The position numbers were made by a program, and so were the translations under genes. From NCBI GenBank assembly GCA_022829145.1, contig CM040749.1, positions 18,933,987 through 18,997,986 of the forward strand: a stretch of 64,000 nucleotides of DNA, written 5' to 3'. The notes beneath the pieces are model-generated. The model had not been told where the DNA came from, did no database searches, and saw only the letters and a program-made list of their open reading frames with translations. Positions 25,557-36,691 of this stretch are shown here, piece after piece. Numbering within the stretch: the first letter of the stretch is position 1; each line of letters opens with the position of its first letter. This stretch comes from Albula goreensis (Eukaryota > Chordata > Actinopteri > Albuliformes > Albulidae).

Positions 25557-25650
25557 GGAAGAGGAACTGGCTCTTCCCATAGTTTATGCTGGGGTATCAG
25601 GTCTGAAGATCCAGCTGTATGAAACACCCAACTCCAACAGTGATCTGCAG
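25557..25650 (+). CDS. Internal coding exon candidate, gene unidentified
   Basis: The 94-nt unit is preceded by a strong pyrimidine tract and AG (TTTTTCTTCTCCTGCAG) and followed by CAG/GTATAC, a reasonable donor. Only one of the three forward frames is open. It starts with one base completing a split codon, then encodes 31 residues that include EEELALPIVYAGVSG, then KIQLYETP, and ends at a complete codon. Composition is protein-like (balanced, with acidic, aliphatic and polar residues), not AT-driven noise. I do not recognise the family. One open frame over 94 bases is not rare by chance, so the splice context carries most of the weight. No second exon with a matching phase lies nearby, implying very long introns on both sides. 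Confidence 0.5.
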
Positions 25651-27101
25651 GTATACTATTCTCTCTGTTTGCAATGACTCTACAGTTTTGCTGATAACAT
25701 TGCCACTTTAAACTCCCTAAAACTCTCCCAGTCCAGACCTCAGCCTTCTCATGATTCCCCGGTGTTCAAACCCAATCTTTAATTACAGCCAAGAAATCCC
25801 TGATCAGATCCCTATGAGCCCTCCAGTGTAATTACTGTTGTTAAATGTGTAATAGTGCAGCCCTTACAATGTGTGCATTTCTCTCTCCTGGGCCGCTACC
25901 AGGCAGATGAATCACTCTTTGGACATTGATCCCTGACCACTAGAGCCTAGAACTTTAATTGATAGAAGCAGGGAGCTCAACACCAAGCCTAAGCGTACAC
26001 AGCGATCCACAACCTCTTTATTAGCCTTCCTGATTTACACTCAAATCACTCACTCTCACCAGCTTCCCTTCTCTTATCCGACCATCATGACCAACTATTT
26101 TTTTCCACACATTAAACACGCCATATCACCACTCTGACAACCCACTACAGCTAATGTAGCTTCCTGGGTCAAACAGTTCTGGTCCGCCATTAAAGCCAGC
26201 AGTGGATTTAGGTCTAACTACATTACAGATTTTTTTTTCTTTCTAATCAAACACTCACAAACATCTGGTAGGGGGCCAGGTGATCCTGGCTCAGTAGTTT
26301 TTGTTTGCTTTGGAATTTATCAAAGAGGTAGCCATCTTCTAAGGGGAAGGTGGCTGTAGCTTTTAGCTGAGCACAGACCATTACTGCAGACTCGGGGTTC
26401 AACCTCTGCTTCTAATTAGGAGATTCAATTAGCTGTGACAGTTTCCATTGTCCAAAGGGTCTCTGCCTTATTATTTTTCAGACGTTAGCAGAGCACCCAT
26501 GGGAAAGAGGAAGCTCTAGCAACCATGTCTTTCTTTTTTAGCTCCATACGTCTTTGAGTTGGAAGTTCATGTTCTCTTAGTGTGCATGACTGGGGAGCAA
26601 TATTGAACACTAAACTAATAGTTTCTACAGTATAATTCCAAGTAAAACTTCCTTCATGGGGGCATGGAGGGAAATTACTTGAATTACAGGAGAGAAAAAC
26701 ATGGGTAATATTTATAGTAAGCTCCCATGAATTAACTGTTCATTTATGCATTTTTAAGCAGTCTGAACATTTACAGCAAAGCCTGTCTTGGAGTAGTCAC
26801 CTCTCACCCTGCTGACAGGCATTGCATACTGACGGGTCAGGCAATGCTTTACAAAACGTCATTGTATCATTGTATAATATATACAGCAAATTACTGATAT
26901 CATTATATAAAACGTTCCAGACCATCTTTTCTAAAGACTACATTTATGGATGATGCTGACTGAAAATATAAGGTGAAAAAAACATAAAGAAAAACAAGGT
27001 TTATAGGTATACTGAAGTACAATGGGCATGGCTGAAAATGGTTCACATTTTCTCTGAAGAAAATGAGGAGTTCCAGTCTTGCTGTCCTTGACACCTTCAC
27101 T
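25651..27101. other. Intron-like non-coding stretch
   Basis: This follows the exon candidate's donor. It is AT-rich with a T run near 26230, and no further exon, RNA or element is recognised. Confidence 0.45.
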
Positions 27102-27122
27102 GTTAGGTTAGGTTAGGTTAGG
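27102..27122. repeat. (GTTAG)4 pentanucleotide repeat
   Basis: Four exact GTTAG units plus one extra G. It reads as TTAGG repeats, the insect telomere unit, but four copies are explained by slippage. The vertebrate telomere unit is TTAGGG, so this is not a telomeric tract. Confidence 0.9.
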
Positions 27123-28780
27123 AATTCAGTGCAGAACCTGTACAAATGCATCTCATTCAATTAGGACACTGTGCACAGACATCAGGATTATCAAGGACAC
27201 TGCACTGTTTTCCAGGGACACTCCTTATTGTCAGTGCTTTCTGCTGAGAACAGAGGCTGTTTGGGGAGTAGCATTAAAGGCCTATAATCTTCAGCTCAGT
27301 TGTGGCTTTGTGAAAACAGATTCTGGAGTGTGTGCACAAGGATAAACAGACCTAGGATGACTTTACTGAAGCAATCAGCGCTATGTCTCTCCTGAGAAAT
27401 GTAATGGCTTTCTGCAACAATAAAGGAATGGTCATCACTGAAGGTGCAGATAGCTCAACCATCAGTGAACCAGCATCATAAAGGCTTAGGCTGGGTAAGT
27501 AAGCCACAAAGATTAGTAACAAAGATACATTCAATGTGTACATAAAATGGTAAAATAATTACTGAATAAATCATGTAGCCCATGTTGATGATGATATTTA
27601 TTCCATGTATTCATTTAGAATCTGCAGATAAACAATTCTGGAACTCATTCGTAGACTCAGATTTGAATTAAAGCTAAAACAACTCTTTTCAAACACCAAA
27701 GCTCTATATGGCAATATGTGGCTGGCACGCTGCACACTATACATAATTAATTTAATTAGCAGACACCTGTATCAAGAACAATTAGCATAGCTCACATTTT
27801 AAAAAACAATTTATGTAGCTAAGGCCATACCAATAAATAGGCTAATGAAAACCTGAGGGTTTGAAACCTGAATCCTTCAGGAAAATAGACCAGCTCTGTG
27901 GATATTTCACATTTCAGCTTCTATGGAAAAATGCTATGCTGCAATGCTGCAAATAGACCAGCTAAATGACAATGCCTCAAACAAAAGACTTTAAAGTTAG
28001 AGAGCGAATGACACCTTCCATCAGATTATCAGGTGTTTCTCTAAGCCTCATTCAGCAGGACCCACTCTGTATAAATATATTTCTATATAGTTATCTATTC
28101 ACTGTGAAGACCTGTAAACCTCATGTAATATATTTATAGTAGTTTCTTTTCAGTACAGTTGTAAAAACTAAAAACTTCAATATAGTGAAAGCAAAGTATT
28201 TAATTTGCAGCCCAGTCTCCCTCCTTATGATTTATACAGGCGATGGCTCTGTTGACCATCATGCAGAGACCCTCTGAGTTGTTTGTTATTTTACATGTCT
28301 TTGTGACAAAACCACAAAACAGCTCAGAATCTCTCTGGGGAACATGACCAAGCTGAAACATGAATATCAACAGGGAGTAAATGACGAGAACACAAATTTC
28401 ATACCATAAGAATTCTGAAATATTAATGCTTATGGGAAAGCAATCTTGCTCCCACTAAGACTAAACGCCTCTAGAACTGATTCAAATCTTTAATAAGTCT
28501 GCCATGAATTTCTACACATGATGACTAGCTTTCTGCACTAAAGTGAAGTCATAGTTTAGGCAGGTAAAATGCCATTAACCATGTCGAGGACTGCAGGAAG
28601 CTAAAAGTAAAGCCATGTGCAATCCATGATCATTGCCTAATGCTGAACAACATCCCTTTCCTACAGGTGTGTGCTAAATTATACGGCCTTCACTGTTTTT
28701 GATAATTCTTTTCATCTTCAGTATCCATGTACCAAGCTTTTAACAAGTGCAGCAAATTGGCTTTGTTTCCAGAGGACAGG
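27123..28780. other. AT-rich non-coding stretch
   Basis: It contains the reverse SINE/LINE tail at 27751-27786 and otherwise nothing distinct. A pyrimidine tract ending CTTTCCTACAG at about 28667 is not followed by a coding frame and donor. Confidence 0.45.
27751..27786 (-). mobile_element. Degraded SINE/LINE 3' tail remnant, reverse orientation
   Basis: TTTAATTAGCAGACACCTGT followed by ATCAAGAACA aligns without gaps to the reverse complement of the common fish SINE/LINE tail (TTTATTTAGCAGACGCTTTT form). By hand count about 26 of 37 positions agree, and two differences are CpG-decay type. No element body is seen. Confidence 0.45.
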
Positions 28781-29240
28781 GGCAGTGGATCTTAATCAGA
28801 AAAGACTTGAAGGTGCACCTAAGTGTGTCGAGTGCCCGCTGGCAAAAGTAAGGGAAAAAACAAACCCTGGCTGTGACTCCCTTGCTCTCCAGCTTCCCCC
28901 CCCTCCCCCTGTGACTGGAGGCGAAAGACTCCTCTCTGAAACGCCTTATCTCCAGACAGCAGCCACGTCCTTGTGAAGGAAAGACACAAAGTCTGTCGGG
29001 ACCAGGATCCTTTCTTGGGCTTAACCTGAGGAGAGAGCCTTATCTCATCCCTCGGAGCGGCTTCCAAGTACTGCAGAACGCGGTGCACCCGACAAACACG
29101 GAGATCTGCACAGTCATATCTGGGTTTTAATGACATTTCAGCCTCTGATAGAATCCAGAGCTCAGAGCGCCATTCCCTCACGGGCACGCTGACTCACTCC
29201 CGATGACGGGCAGCTGGGAGAGAGAGTTCACACAGCGAGC
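28780..29240. promoter_or_regulatory. GC- and CpG-enriched block, enhancer- or exon-like
   Basis: CpG frequency is raised (GTGTCGAGTGCCCGC, CGGAGCGGC, AACGCGG, CCCGACAAACACGG, CCCGATGACGGG). The - strand is open for 122 codons (28819-29187), but the peptide has no recognisable domain and no splice sites delimit it. Candidates are a conserved enhancer, a non-coding exon or a small CpG island. Confidence 0.3.
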
Positions 29241-31190
29241 AGGTCAACCAATTTGCTCTCTCCCCCCTCTCTCTGAGAAAAGTTTATTTCACCAAGTTAT
29301 TATTCTTGCCTTTTTCCTGCTCTCTTTTCTCCTTAATGATAAAATGTCCACACTCTGTTTTCTTTGAGTTCTTTTCTTCCATAGAAGAACTTTTTAGCTA
29401 CAAAAAACCAAATAATCATTTTCTTTTATTCTTCGAAGATCCGCTGGCACCGAAACAAAGGATTTCTGTACCAACAAACAATTTTTAAACCCAGGCAGAT
29501 CAGAATAGATGTTCCCCCCAGCTCAGGAGTCTCTTTGTTCTGAACACAATGGAGAACATCCTTGACAACATCAAAGCCTTCAGCGCATTTCTTAACCTTC
29601 TCACTAATTACAGCAGACTGTCCTGCACACGTCTGATTACGGGAGCTTCGTTAGGAGGCACATTAATACATGCTGTGGTGGAACGTTGCTTCTCTAATCT
29701 TTACCAACTCACGCTCACATATGCATATAAAACATGACAGTAGCTGACAGTTATTTCTATTATTACCGTTAGCTTGATGAATTCAAATGTATTACTTTAT
29801 TAATAATGAATGAAAAATATAAAAAGCGTTTTACTTCTTTGGGGCATTGCATGGTAAATATTTGTAAATTTTATAAAACAAAAACTAATTAAATATGTGA
29901 AAAAGTGACAACTGTGGTCACTGAACATTAACGCAAGGAAGTGGTACAAAATTTTGATATTCTCGACAGAATAGTGCACCTTTGTAGGCATGATCACACA
30001 ATAAGAACGCGTAAGTCAGGCAGAAAATAATGTCACATTGCGAAAGAACACATTAGGCCCTAAGGCTTGGCATACAGCAGCAAGTGTACCCTACTCATTA
30101 GGACGCAGACAGTAAAAGGTGAAATGTGGAGAGGGGTGCAGATGCAAGTGAGAGGTCAAGAAGTCTGCTCCAGTCAGCCAGGTGTGTATATATGTATTTG
30201 TGTGCGTGCGCCAGTGTATATGGTGACTGTGAATGTGTTTGTTTCTGTGTGTGATTAATGAGAGATAGGCTTAATGCTGTTCTCAGTAAAAAACACACCC
30301 CTCTGCAACACCTTTACTCTCATTTCCTGTTATTATGGACAGACAGAAACAGCACACTGATTACAGGCTGAACTATTCTCTGTCTATCTACCTATCTGTC
30401 TATTTATCTATCCATCCATCCATCCATCCATCCAGCTTTCATACAAAAATGTAGTCCAGTGTTCTTTACAGAAAGGTTGTTTAAAAGCCTAGAATAGATG
30501 GATCTAATGTTAAAACAATACAATAAATTCAAAACAGCTTCGGTGTGATATTAAATGCTATATTTTTCCATTTTTTGTAGGTATAGCAATTGAGGTATAC
30601 TGTTTCATGGGATTGTAACATAAAATCTATTAACATTCTGTAACCTCGTTTTTAAATACACTTTTGGAGTGATCAGCTCAAACTGGGTGGACATGAAGTA
30701 AGAATATCTCTTTTTCAGATATTATTCAGATGTCATTATTCCATGTTTTTTTTTTTTTAATAAATAAATTGAAAAATAAACAAATTAATTCTAAATTGAC
30801 CTGGAGACTAAAACAGTGATTTTAGGACTGGCAGAATACATTTTCTTTAATTTGTTCTTGGTAATGCCATACCTGCTGCATCTTAGTTTAGTGTTTTTCT
30901 CTACAGAGCACTGCTGAAAAGTCTTTGTTTCAGCAACCTGACACTGATGCTAGTGGTGAATTGCAAAACAAACTAATATAAACTGAAGTGTGCACAACTT
31001 GATTTGAAAATTTCATGATCAAGGTAACCAGACTTTATTTCCACCACCGACTCCAGCAGCGATGCATCACAGTCCAAGCACCTAACCTTGGTATTTACTG
31101 CCTGACCAGTCCTCACTAATATGGTTATAGATTATTCAGTAAAATTGGTCCCAGTAATTTATTGCAGTTTATGGCTGAATAAATTGCTTG
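29241..31190. other. AT-rich non-coding stretch
   Basis: There is no gene. Mild TG-rich simple sequence lies near 30180-30250, a TCTA/TCCA microsatellite at 30380-30434 and a T run at about 30749-30760. Confidence 0.5.
30380..30434. repeat. Compound (TCTA)n(TCCA)6 microsatellite
   Basis: Imperfect TCTA/TCTG units run to about 30410, then six exact TCCA units to 30434. Confidence 0.95.
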
Positions 31191-31500
31191 ACCCCTGCTC
31201 AGAGAGAGAGAGGTAAATATGGGGTCTGTGGAGAGTGAAGCGAGTGTCGCAAACAGCCGTGGTCCCCCTGGGTGTGTACGCCTCCACCAACTCATCCCTA
31301 CACCCTGTGCCACTCCCTCTGGACAGGCCAGGGACTTCAAGGGCACAGCTGGATGGCCTATTGATTATATCCCATGAAGACATTACCATAGCATGTGTGA
31401 AATCTGCATCTCCAACCCCCCACCTACCACAACCAGTAATCGTCCAGCCAGGACAAGTGTTAATGCAATTCTGCTCCTGCACCTGCTGCTAAGAGATCAC
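31190..31500. other. Moderately GC-rich block with overlapping open frames
   Basis: The + strand is open for 85 codons (31235-31492) and the - strand for 107 (31159-31482). Both peptides lack recognisable domains, and simultaneous openness in several frames argues for composition rather than coding. It could be a conserved non-coding element. Confidence 0.3.
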
Positions 31501-31614
31501 ATTATCAGAAACAAACCGATTACCTCATCCTTTCTCCTACTTACACACTTATCTACTGTTTTGTGAGGTGTGAGGGACAGGGGTGAATAATCTTTTCCAT
31601 TAAGTGAAGTTGTC

Positions 31615-31672
31615 GAGAGTAATTAATGGGCCGAGTTAATCACAGCTGCTCTTAATTAATTAACCGGTGTTT
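31615..31672. promoter_or_regulatory. Homeodomain-motif cluster with E-box
   Basis: GTAATTAATG, then AGTTAATCA, a CAGCTG E-box (31643-31648) and TTAATTAATTAA (31652-31663) fall within about 55 bases. Dense ATTA cores next to an E-box are typical of neural or mesodermal enhancers. This is motif inference only. Confidence 0.35.
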
Positions 31673-31859
31673 TTGTAAAGTAATTTCCCCTTAGCGACCA
31701 CACCTCTGCATTCACAAGAGGGAGGAAAGAGAGCACCCTCCTAAGATCAAGACAGACTGAAAATAAATAAGGAGCATGGGGCCTGAACAGTAGAGATGAT
31801 CCATTGCATATGCAGGCAGATCCGAGCCCTCTGATTTTTACATAATTGTACCCCCAACC

Positions 31860-32110
31860 CCACCCCGCCGTCCTCTTCTTGAGTGTGTTAGCTGTATCTC
31901 TTACAGTCAGTAACACCCAGCACATCCATATAAATGTGAAAGAGTCTGTGAGCGCACCAGCATGGGCTCCTCTCCCTTCTCCCTTTTCTCTTAGGTCTGT
32001 GATGAGAGCGGACGCGAACGCTCCATGTCAAACACATTCTTCTCTCCTCTTTGTGATGTTTGGGGGAATAGGTGAAAAATTACTCCCACCTTCTCTCATT
32101 AATGTTAGTG
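31860..32110. promoter_or_regulatory. Enhancer-like or exon-like block
   Basis: It contains a long pyrimidine tract (31965-31993) ending TTCTCTTAG, then a 77-base segment (31995-32071) with four CpG, two open forward frames and a GTGAAA donor-like end. Neither peptide is recognised. The pyrimidine tract makes splicing conceivable, but the donor is weak. Confidence 0.25.
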
Positions 32111-32180
32111 CATTAGGACACCCATTAAAATTAGCAGTGTTTTTATGTTAATTCCTTTGGAATAACACAGTTGATGTGTG

Positions 32181-32192
32181 AGATAATTATCT
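32181..32192. promoter_or_regulatory. Palindromic paired GATA site
   Basis: AGATAATTATCT is a perfect 12-bp palindrome presenting two convergent AGATAA GATA-factor sites around an AATT centre. Chance occurrence in AT-rich DNA is possible. Confidence 0.3.
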
Positions 32193-32220
32193 TGATTATT
32201 CTGGATACATTATTCAACGT

Positions 32221-32257
32221 GCATTCAGCAAAGGCCCTTTGCTCCAGGGCATTTTAC
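32221..32257 (-). mobile_element. Possible degraded SINE/LINE tail, reverse orientation
   Basis: GCATTCAGCAAAGGCCCTTT followed by GCTCCAGGGCATTTTAC keeps the spacing of the reverse tail (ATTTAGCAGACGC, then TTTTATCCAAAGCGACTTAC) with several substitutions. It is more diverged than the copy at 27751. Confidence 0.3.
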
Positions 32258-32259
32258 CC

Positions 32260-33340
32260 ACAAGTGGAAATTGGAATGTGGCAGATGTTTAATTATTGTT
32301 ATTTTAAATGCAACGGCACTTAATGAATTGTATATTATCCTTACATTATCCGCCATTTCATGCCTATTCTCTTTTTGCACCCTAAAACCCTGTGTGTAAT
32401 TATCTTCTTTCTTCCCTGATCAGAGATTTTAAAGACAATATTTCTGAAGGACTTCCATTATTTTTCCTAAGTTCAATAAATACACTTCTCAATTTACAGA
32501 GAATGATGAGCATCTCTGAACTGAAGACAATTTGCTGTCCAATTTATAAATGGAAAAATGGCTTTCAAGAATAAAAACAGAGCTTACCTTTATGATCTAG
32601 TCTCAAAGCAATCTCCACTAATCACTACACCACTAACTCTCACTGATGACTAAGCCAAGGGAAACTAACAGTTTCTTCTCAATCTTCAGAAAGATCTCTA
32701 AAACAAATGGTCCAAACTATAACCAAGAGCTTGATAAGATCTAGAAATCCTCACATAACAAGATCAGACACTGGGACAATCATCCCAAAGGACGACATCT
32801 ATTATTAATCTAAAGAACTTATGTATTAACAATGAGTTAATTTAGCCAGATATGTTTTACATCAGTTACAAAACATTTTTTTCACATCATTTTTCTCCCA
32901 TTTTAATTTACCTTACATAGATCGGTATGTGATAACAGCTTAGCTCTTCACTGAGCAAAAGCAGATTTCTACATATTCATGGCCTGTATGAATTATCTTA
33001 ATTTGGGTTTTCTAAATCAATGTCATATTCTGCAGGGATGGCCAAAGTGAGTCAAAATGGTGATTTCATTTTGGAACACAAAATGCACATCACATGCCTG
33101 AGTGCCTGGCTGATTGTCTGTCCAGTTTATTGTCATTGTTTAGAATGTTATGCTCCATTAATTCTGTTGTTAAACATATATAAGGCACAAAAAAGAATGG
33201 ACTACTCAAACAGAATACTGTGAGATCTAGTGGAGACCTCAGCATCAACATCCACTCTCCAACACCCTTATTAGCCAGAAAGACTGCTCTGACTCATCTG
33301 CAACTGCAGACAACTCAGTGGGCAAAATGACACATCTCTA
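32260..33340. other. AT-rich non-coding stretch
   Basis: No exon or element is recognised. A - strand donor-like word (AAAG/GTAAGC at about 32588) has no matching acceptor or frame. Confidence 0.45.
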
Positions 33341-33509
33341 TATCCCCTTTTGTCCTCCCTTTCCTCCTTTCTTCCTCTCTCTCACTTTTGCTCTCACTCT
33401 TTCAGGGCGAAAGAGTCTCCGTGGCAGGCAAACGATCTCCCTTGAACAAACGAGCGCTGAACTTCACTGTACGGGCAGCGTAGACACATGGGCTGATTTG
33501 ATTAACTAA
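33340..33509 (+). other. Long pyrimidine tract followed by exon-like CpG-rich segment
   Basis: About 60 bases of almost pure C/T (33343-33405) end in CTCTTTCAG, an excellent acceptor. The next 78 bases carry about seven CpG. Two frames are open: one to a TAG at 33481-33483, encoding a basic 25-residue peptide, and one to a TAA at 33507-33509. This could be a terminal exon or a conserved element beside simple sequence. No polyadenylation signal is obvious nearby. Confidence 0.25.
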
Positions 33510-34790
33510 GGATTACTTTCAATGCAGAGGTAATGCACAGCCTGCATCATTACTGCACTACGCTGCTCCTTCCTCTGTCAGTTTCCTTGCCTCTAATGGG
33601 CATCATACATGTGCAACTCCACTTGTTTACAAATACAGCAGCTGGGCGTCATGTCTTCCTGTCAAATTTCTGTGTACTTGACTCAGTACTGTCATCAAGC
33701 CTTCAGAATATATCCATTTCTCCATAGTGGTGACATCCTGAATGATAAAGACAAATTAAGAATCAAATGCATGCCATTTTCCAACGGACACAGATGTTAA
33801 TCAACCTCTAGTCAATACCCAGATTATTGACACTTGCCTTAAAACAAAAGGGATCGATGTATTTCATTTGGAGAAGCAGGAAATATGTATTGGTAACACT
33901 CAGACTAATTGTTTGAGTGGCAAAGGTGAGCCAATTGAGTGTAATGAATTTCAGAGTTTTTGTCAATTACCAGGACACATTTACAAACAGGACATTGAGA
34001 GGGTCAGTCAATGGAAACCGACTTTTTGTCTTTTAAAAATCAAAACACACTTTACAAGAACTGAGAAAATGAAAAAATACACAGTACTAAAACTGAGTAC
34101 ATGTAATAGACAGCCATCAAACTGTAGTTTCCCACTCAGCTTAATAAAAACACCAGAGTGCATTGTCAGAATGACATTCAATTCTTAAAATAGTGCTGGT
34201 GCTGCTCTGGCACACTGAGATACTCTGAGCATCTTATATATTTACTGCAATGTAATCACTTGCTTAATATAAATTGCAGCTCTTTATGTACACATTATTG
34301 TTGCTTATTATTCATATGCTTACCAGGATAATTCCCTCCAATTAAACTCGGGATGATTATATGACATGGTGAGAGACCCAAGTTGGGGATTTTTCCAGAA
34401 CAGCAGCTAACCCTTCTACTGAACTACACCACTTCCAGAAGTTTAGTTTAGTTTATTTCTCAGGCAGAAGAACTCTTTTTATTGCTTGGGAACACATTAT
34501 ACTCTGTGACAGTTAGTACTATATTACATGTCAGGAATATACAATCAAGATACTACTTTCTATTCTTCATTTATCGGATTAGATAACTGAAATGGCTGTA
34601 AGAATGAAGCTGAAGTAAGCACTGAACACATTTGCAAAGTAACTACACAGTTGGAAGTCTTATCATTCTGGAGCTCATCGAATAGCTCAATAATTATATC
34701 TTAGAAATAAATCTATCAGTGACTCAAGGAGAGACTGTTGCACTAGACAGTAGAATGATTTCTTTCAGAATAATGACATGTCAAAAAAAA

Positions 34791-34832
34791 TGTTCTTCAA
34801 CATTTTGTTCTTCAACATTATTGTTAATGTTG
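34791..34832. repeat. Direct repeat plus 8-bp hairpin
   Basis: TGTTCTTCAACATT occurs at 34791-34804 and again at 34806-34819. The second copy runs into CAACATTA, loop TTGT, TAATGTTG (34813-34832), a perfect 8-bp hairpin. Confidence 0.85.
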
Positions 34833-35238
34833 GATTATACAGGCAATTTGCAGGGGATGAAATCTGTAATCTATGGTTGCCATCAACACGGTCACTCAAT
34901 ATATAGAACTGGCTCAAAGATAGGCTGTCCCAGTTCTCCATGCAAATAAACAAACTTATTACCATTTTCTTTGGAGTCAGATGACTGGAAAATGTATTGG
35001 TTATGAAAAGGTATGTGCATGGCTGGAGAACTGGGGGACTGAAAATGAATTGTCACCCATTATTTCAGCAGGCACTGATGTCTACTGTGACACAACTGAC
35101 AAAGAATTAAGTTTAGGTCAAGGGGACAGAGAGACCCACACATTGTAATATACTTGTAATATAATTAAAAAAACTTTTCACAGTTACTATACAGGTACCC
35201 ACCACATAAAATCCATTCAGGCAACGTCAGACCGCATA

Positions 35239-35258
35239 TATGTCCATGTATGTCCATG
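35239..35258. repeat. 10-bp exact tandem duplication
   Basis: TATGTCCATG is present twice in tandem. Confidence 0.9.
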
Positions 35259-36657
35259 GTCCCATAAGGTTATAATAGAGTTCATAAATCCCGATTGGAG
35301 AACAGGACATAGCGGATGTGACCTGTTTAACCCCTACTATTACCCTACCATACATTAGCTGAAATACAGTACTGTGTGTATACAGTATCTTGTCTATTTA
35401 GTCAATACAGGTACACTACAGTATCCCATACAGCTTTGATAATTTGTTGTTTGCACAACATCCAAATCACATAACATCCTATTTCACAGAATGTATCATG
35501 GACATTAAGCGACCTGTATATAGTTGACAACATGTGCAAATAGTATAGACATCTAATTGGACTGGATAGTAAATGACATGTATTGTTATCCACTTTTACA
35601 ATGGTCTCCCATTTGGTCCTTCAATTAAAATATCTCTCCCTTTGTCAATCAGTCCCTTTTCTTCCTCCTCTTAATTACCTGTGAAGACGTCAGGCTGGTG
35701 TCCATCTGTCACCTTGATCCAGAATGCAGATGTCCACACCCCATGACCCCCTCTGTCCTCCTTGGGTTCCCTCTGCTGACGCATGTCCTCTTTTAATTAA
35801 AACACTGTATGAGCAGCGAGTGGTACTTGTAGCTCTGCATCCCAGCTAGCCACCAGGCAATCAGGTAGGCTGATTTCCCTCTTCCCAGCATCCCTCTGGT
35901 CATTTACCATGGTCCACTGGTCACAGAATCAGATGGGAGGAGAAATGTTACAGTGTGAGTAGGAGAGAGGAGGAAGAGAGGGTATATGTGGTATCTCACT
36001 TCAGTCCAGCCTGGTGTACCCCATTGTGGGGCTCAGACATGCAGGTGAGTGCACAACAGAGGGTGAGGCTACTCCGTAGACCTTTAGAATTTCTTGCCGA
36101 ATTGACATCAGATGGTTTCATCAGCTCTCACTTGGGCACAGGGGAATGGGTAGGGCAGGAGTTTCACCAACAAGCCTAGCACTGATGAGCTTCAAGTGAT
36201 GTTTCAAATGAGCCCATCAGCATGGTGCACAATCTCAATATGATCAAAAAGTCTATATTAAGAAAATATAGAAAAATTGTGGAAAATAATGAGCCAGAGC
36301 CTGTAGGGGAGCCACTGGAGGAAACCTAACAATAACAAAATGCCTAATAATGTATCCTTTGTAAAGCATGTCCATGCAGAGGACAGAATCTAGTTAACAA
36401 GGAGGTATGTCGTATAAAAGTCAAATTGCAGGAGTGAGAACAATCTGACATGAAGGATAACACAGGAACATGACCAAGGGGCCAACTCACATACATCCAA
36501 TGAATTAGTACATCAGTTACTTTAAGCATGAACCTTGAATTGCTCCCAGACTAACATACAAGGAAGAAAGCCAGGATTACATCATCATCACCAAACATGA
36601 TTAAAATCAATACCAGTAACAGGCGCTGCCATCTGTCCTCTCAAACTTGAAATGCAG

Positions 36658-36691
36658 CACACACACACACTCTCTCTCTCTCTCTCTCTCT
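36658..36691. repeat. Compound (CA)n(CT)n microsatellite
   Basis: A short CA run (36658-36670) passes directly into a CT run (36670-36691). Confidence 0.95.

Larger units (their letters stand above)
33510..36650. other. Ordinary non-coding stretch
   Basis: There is no gene. Small repeats lie at 34791-34832 and 35239-35258. The 35640-36180 part is somewhat less AT-rich with a short GA-rich patch near 35955-35985, but no supported exon. Confidence 0.45.
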
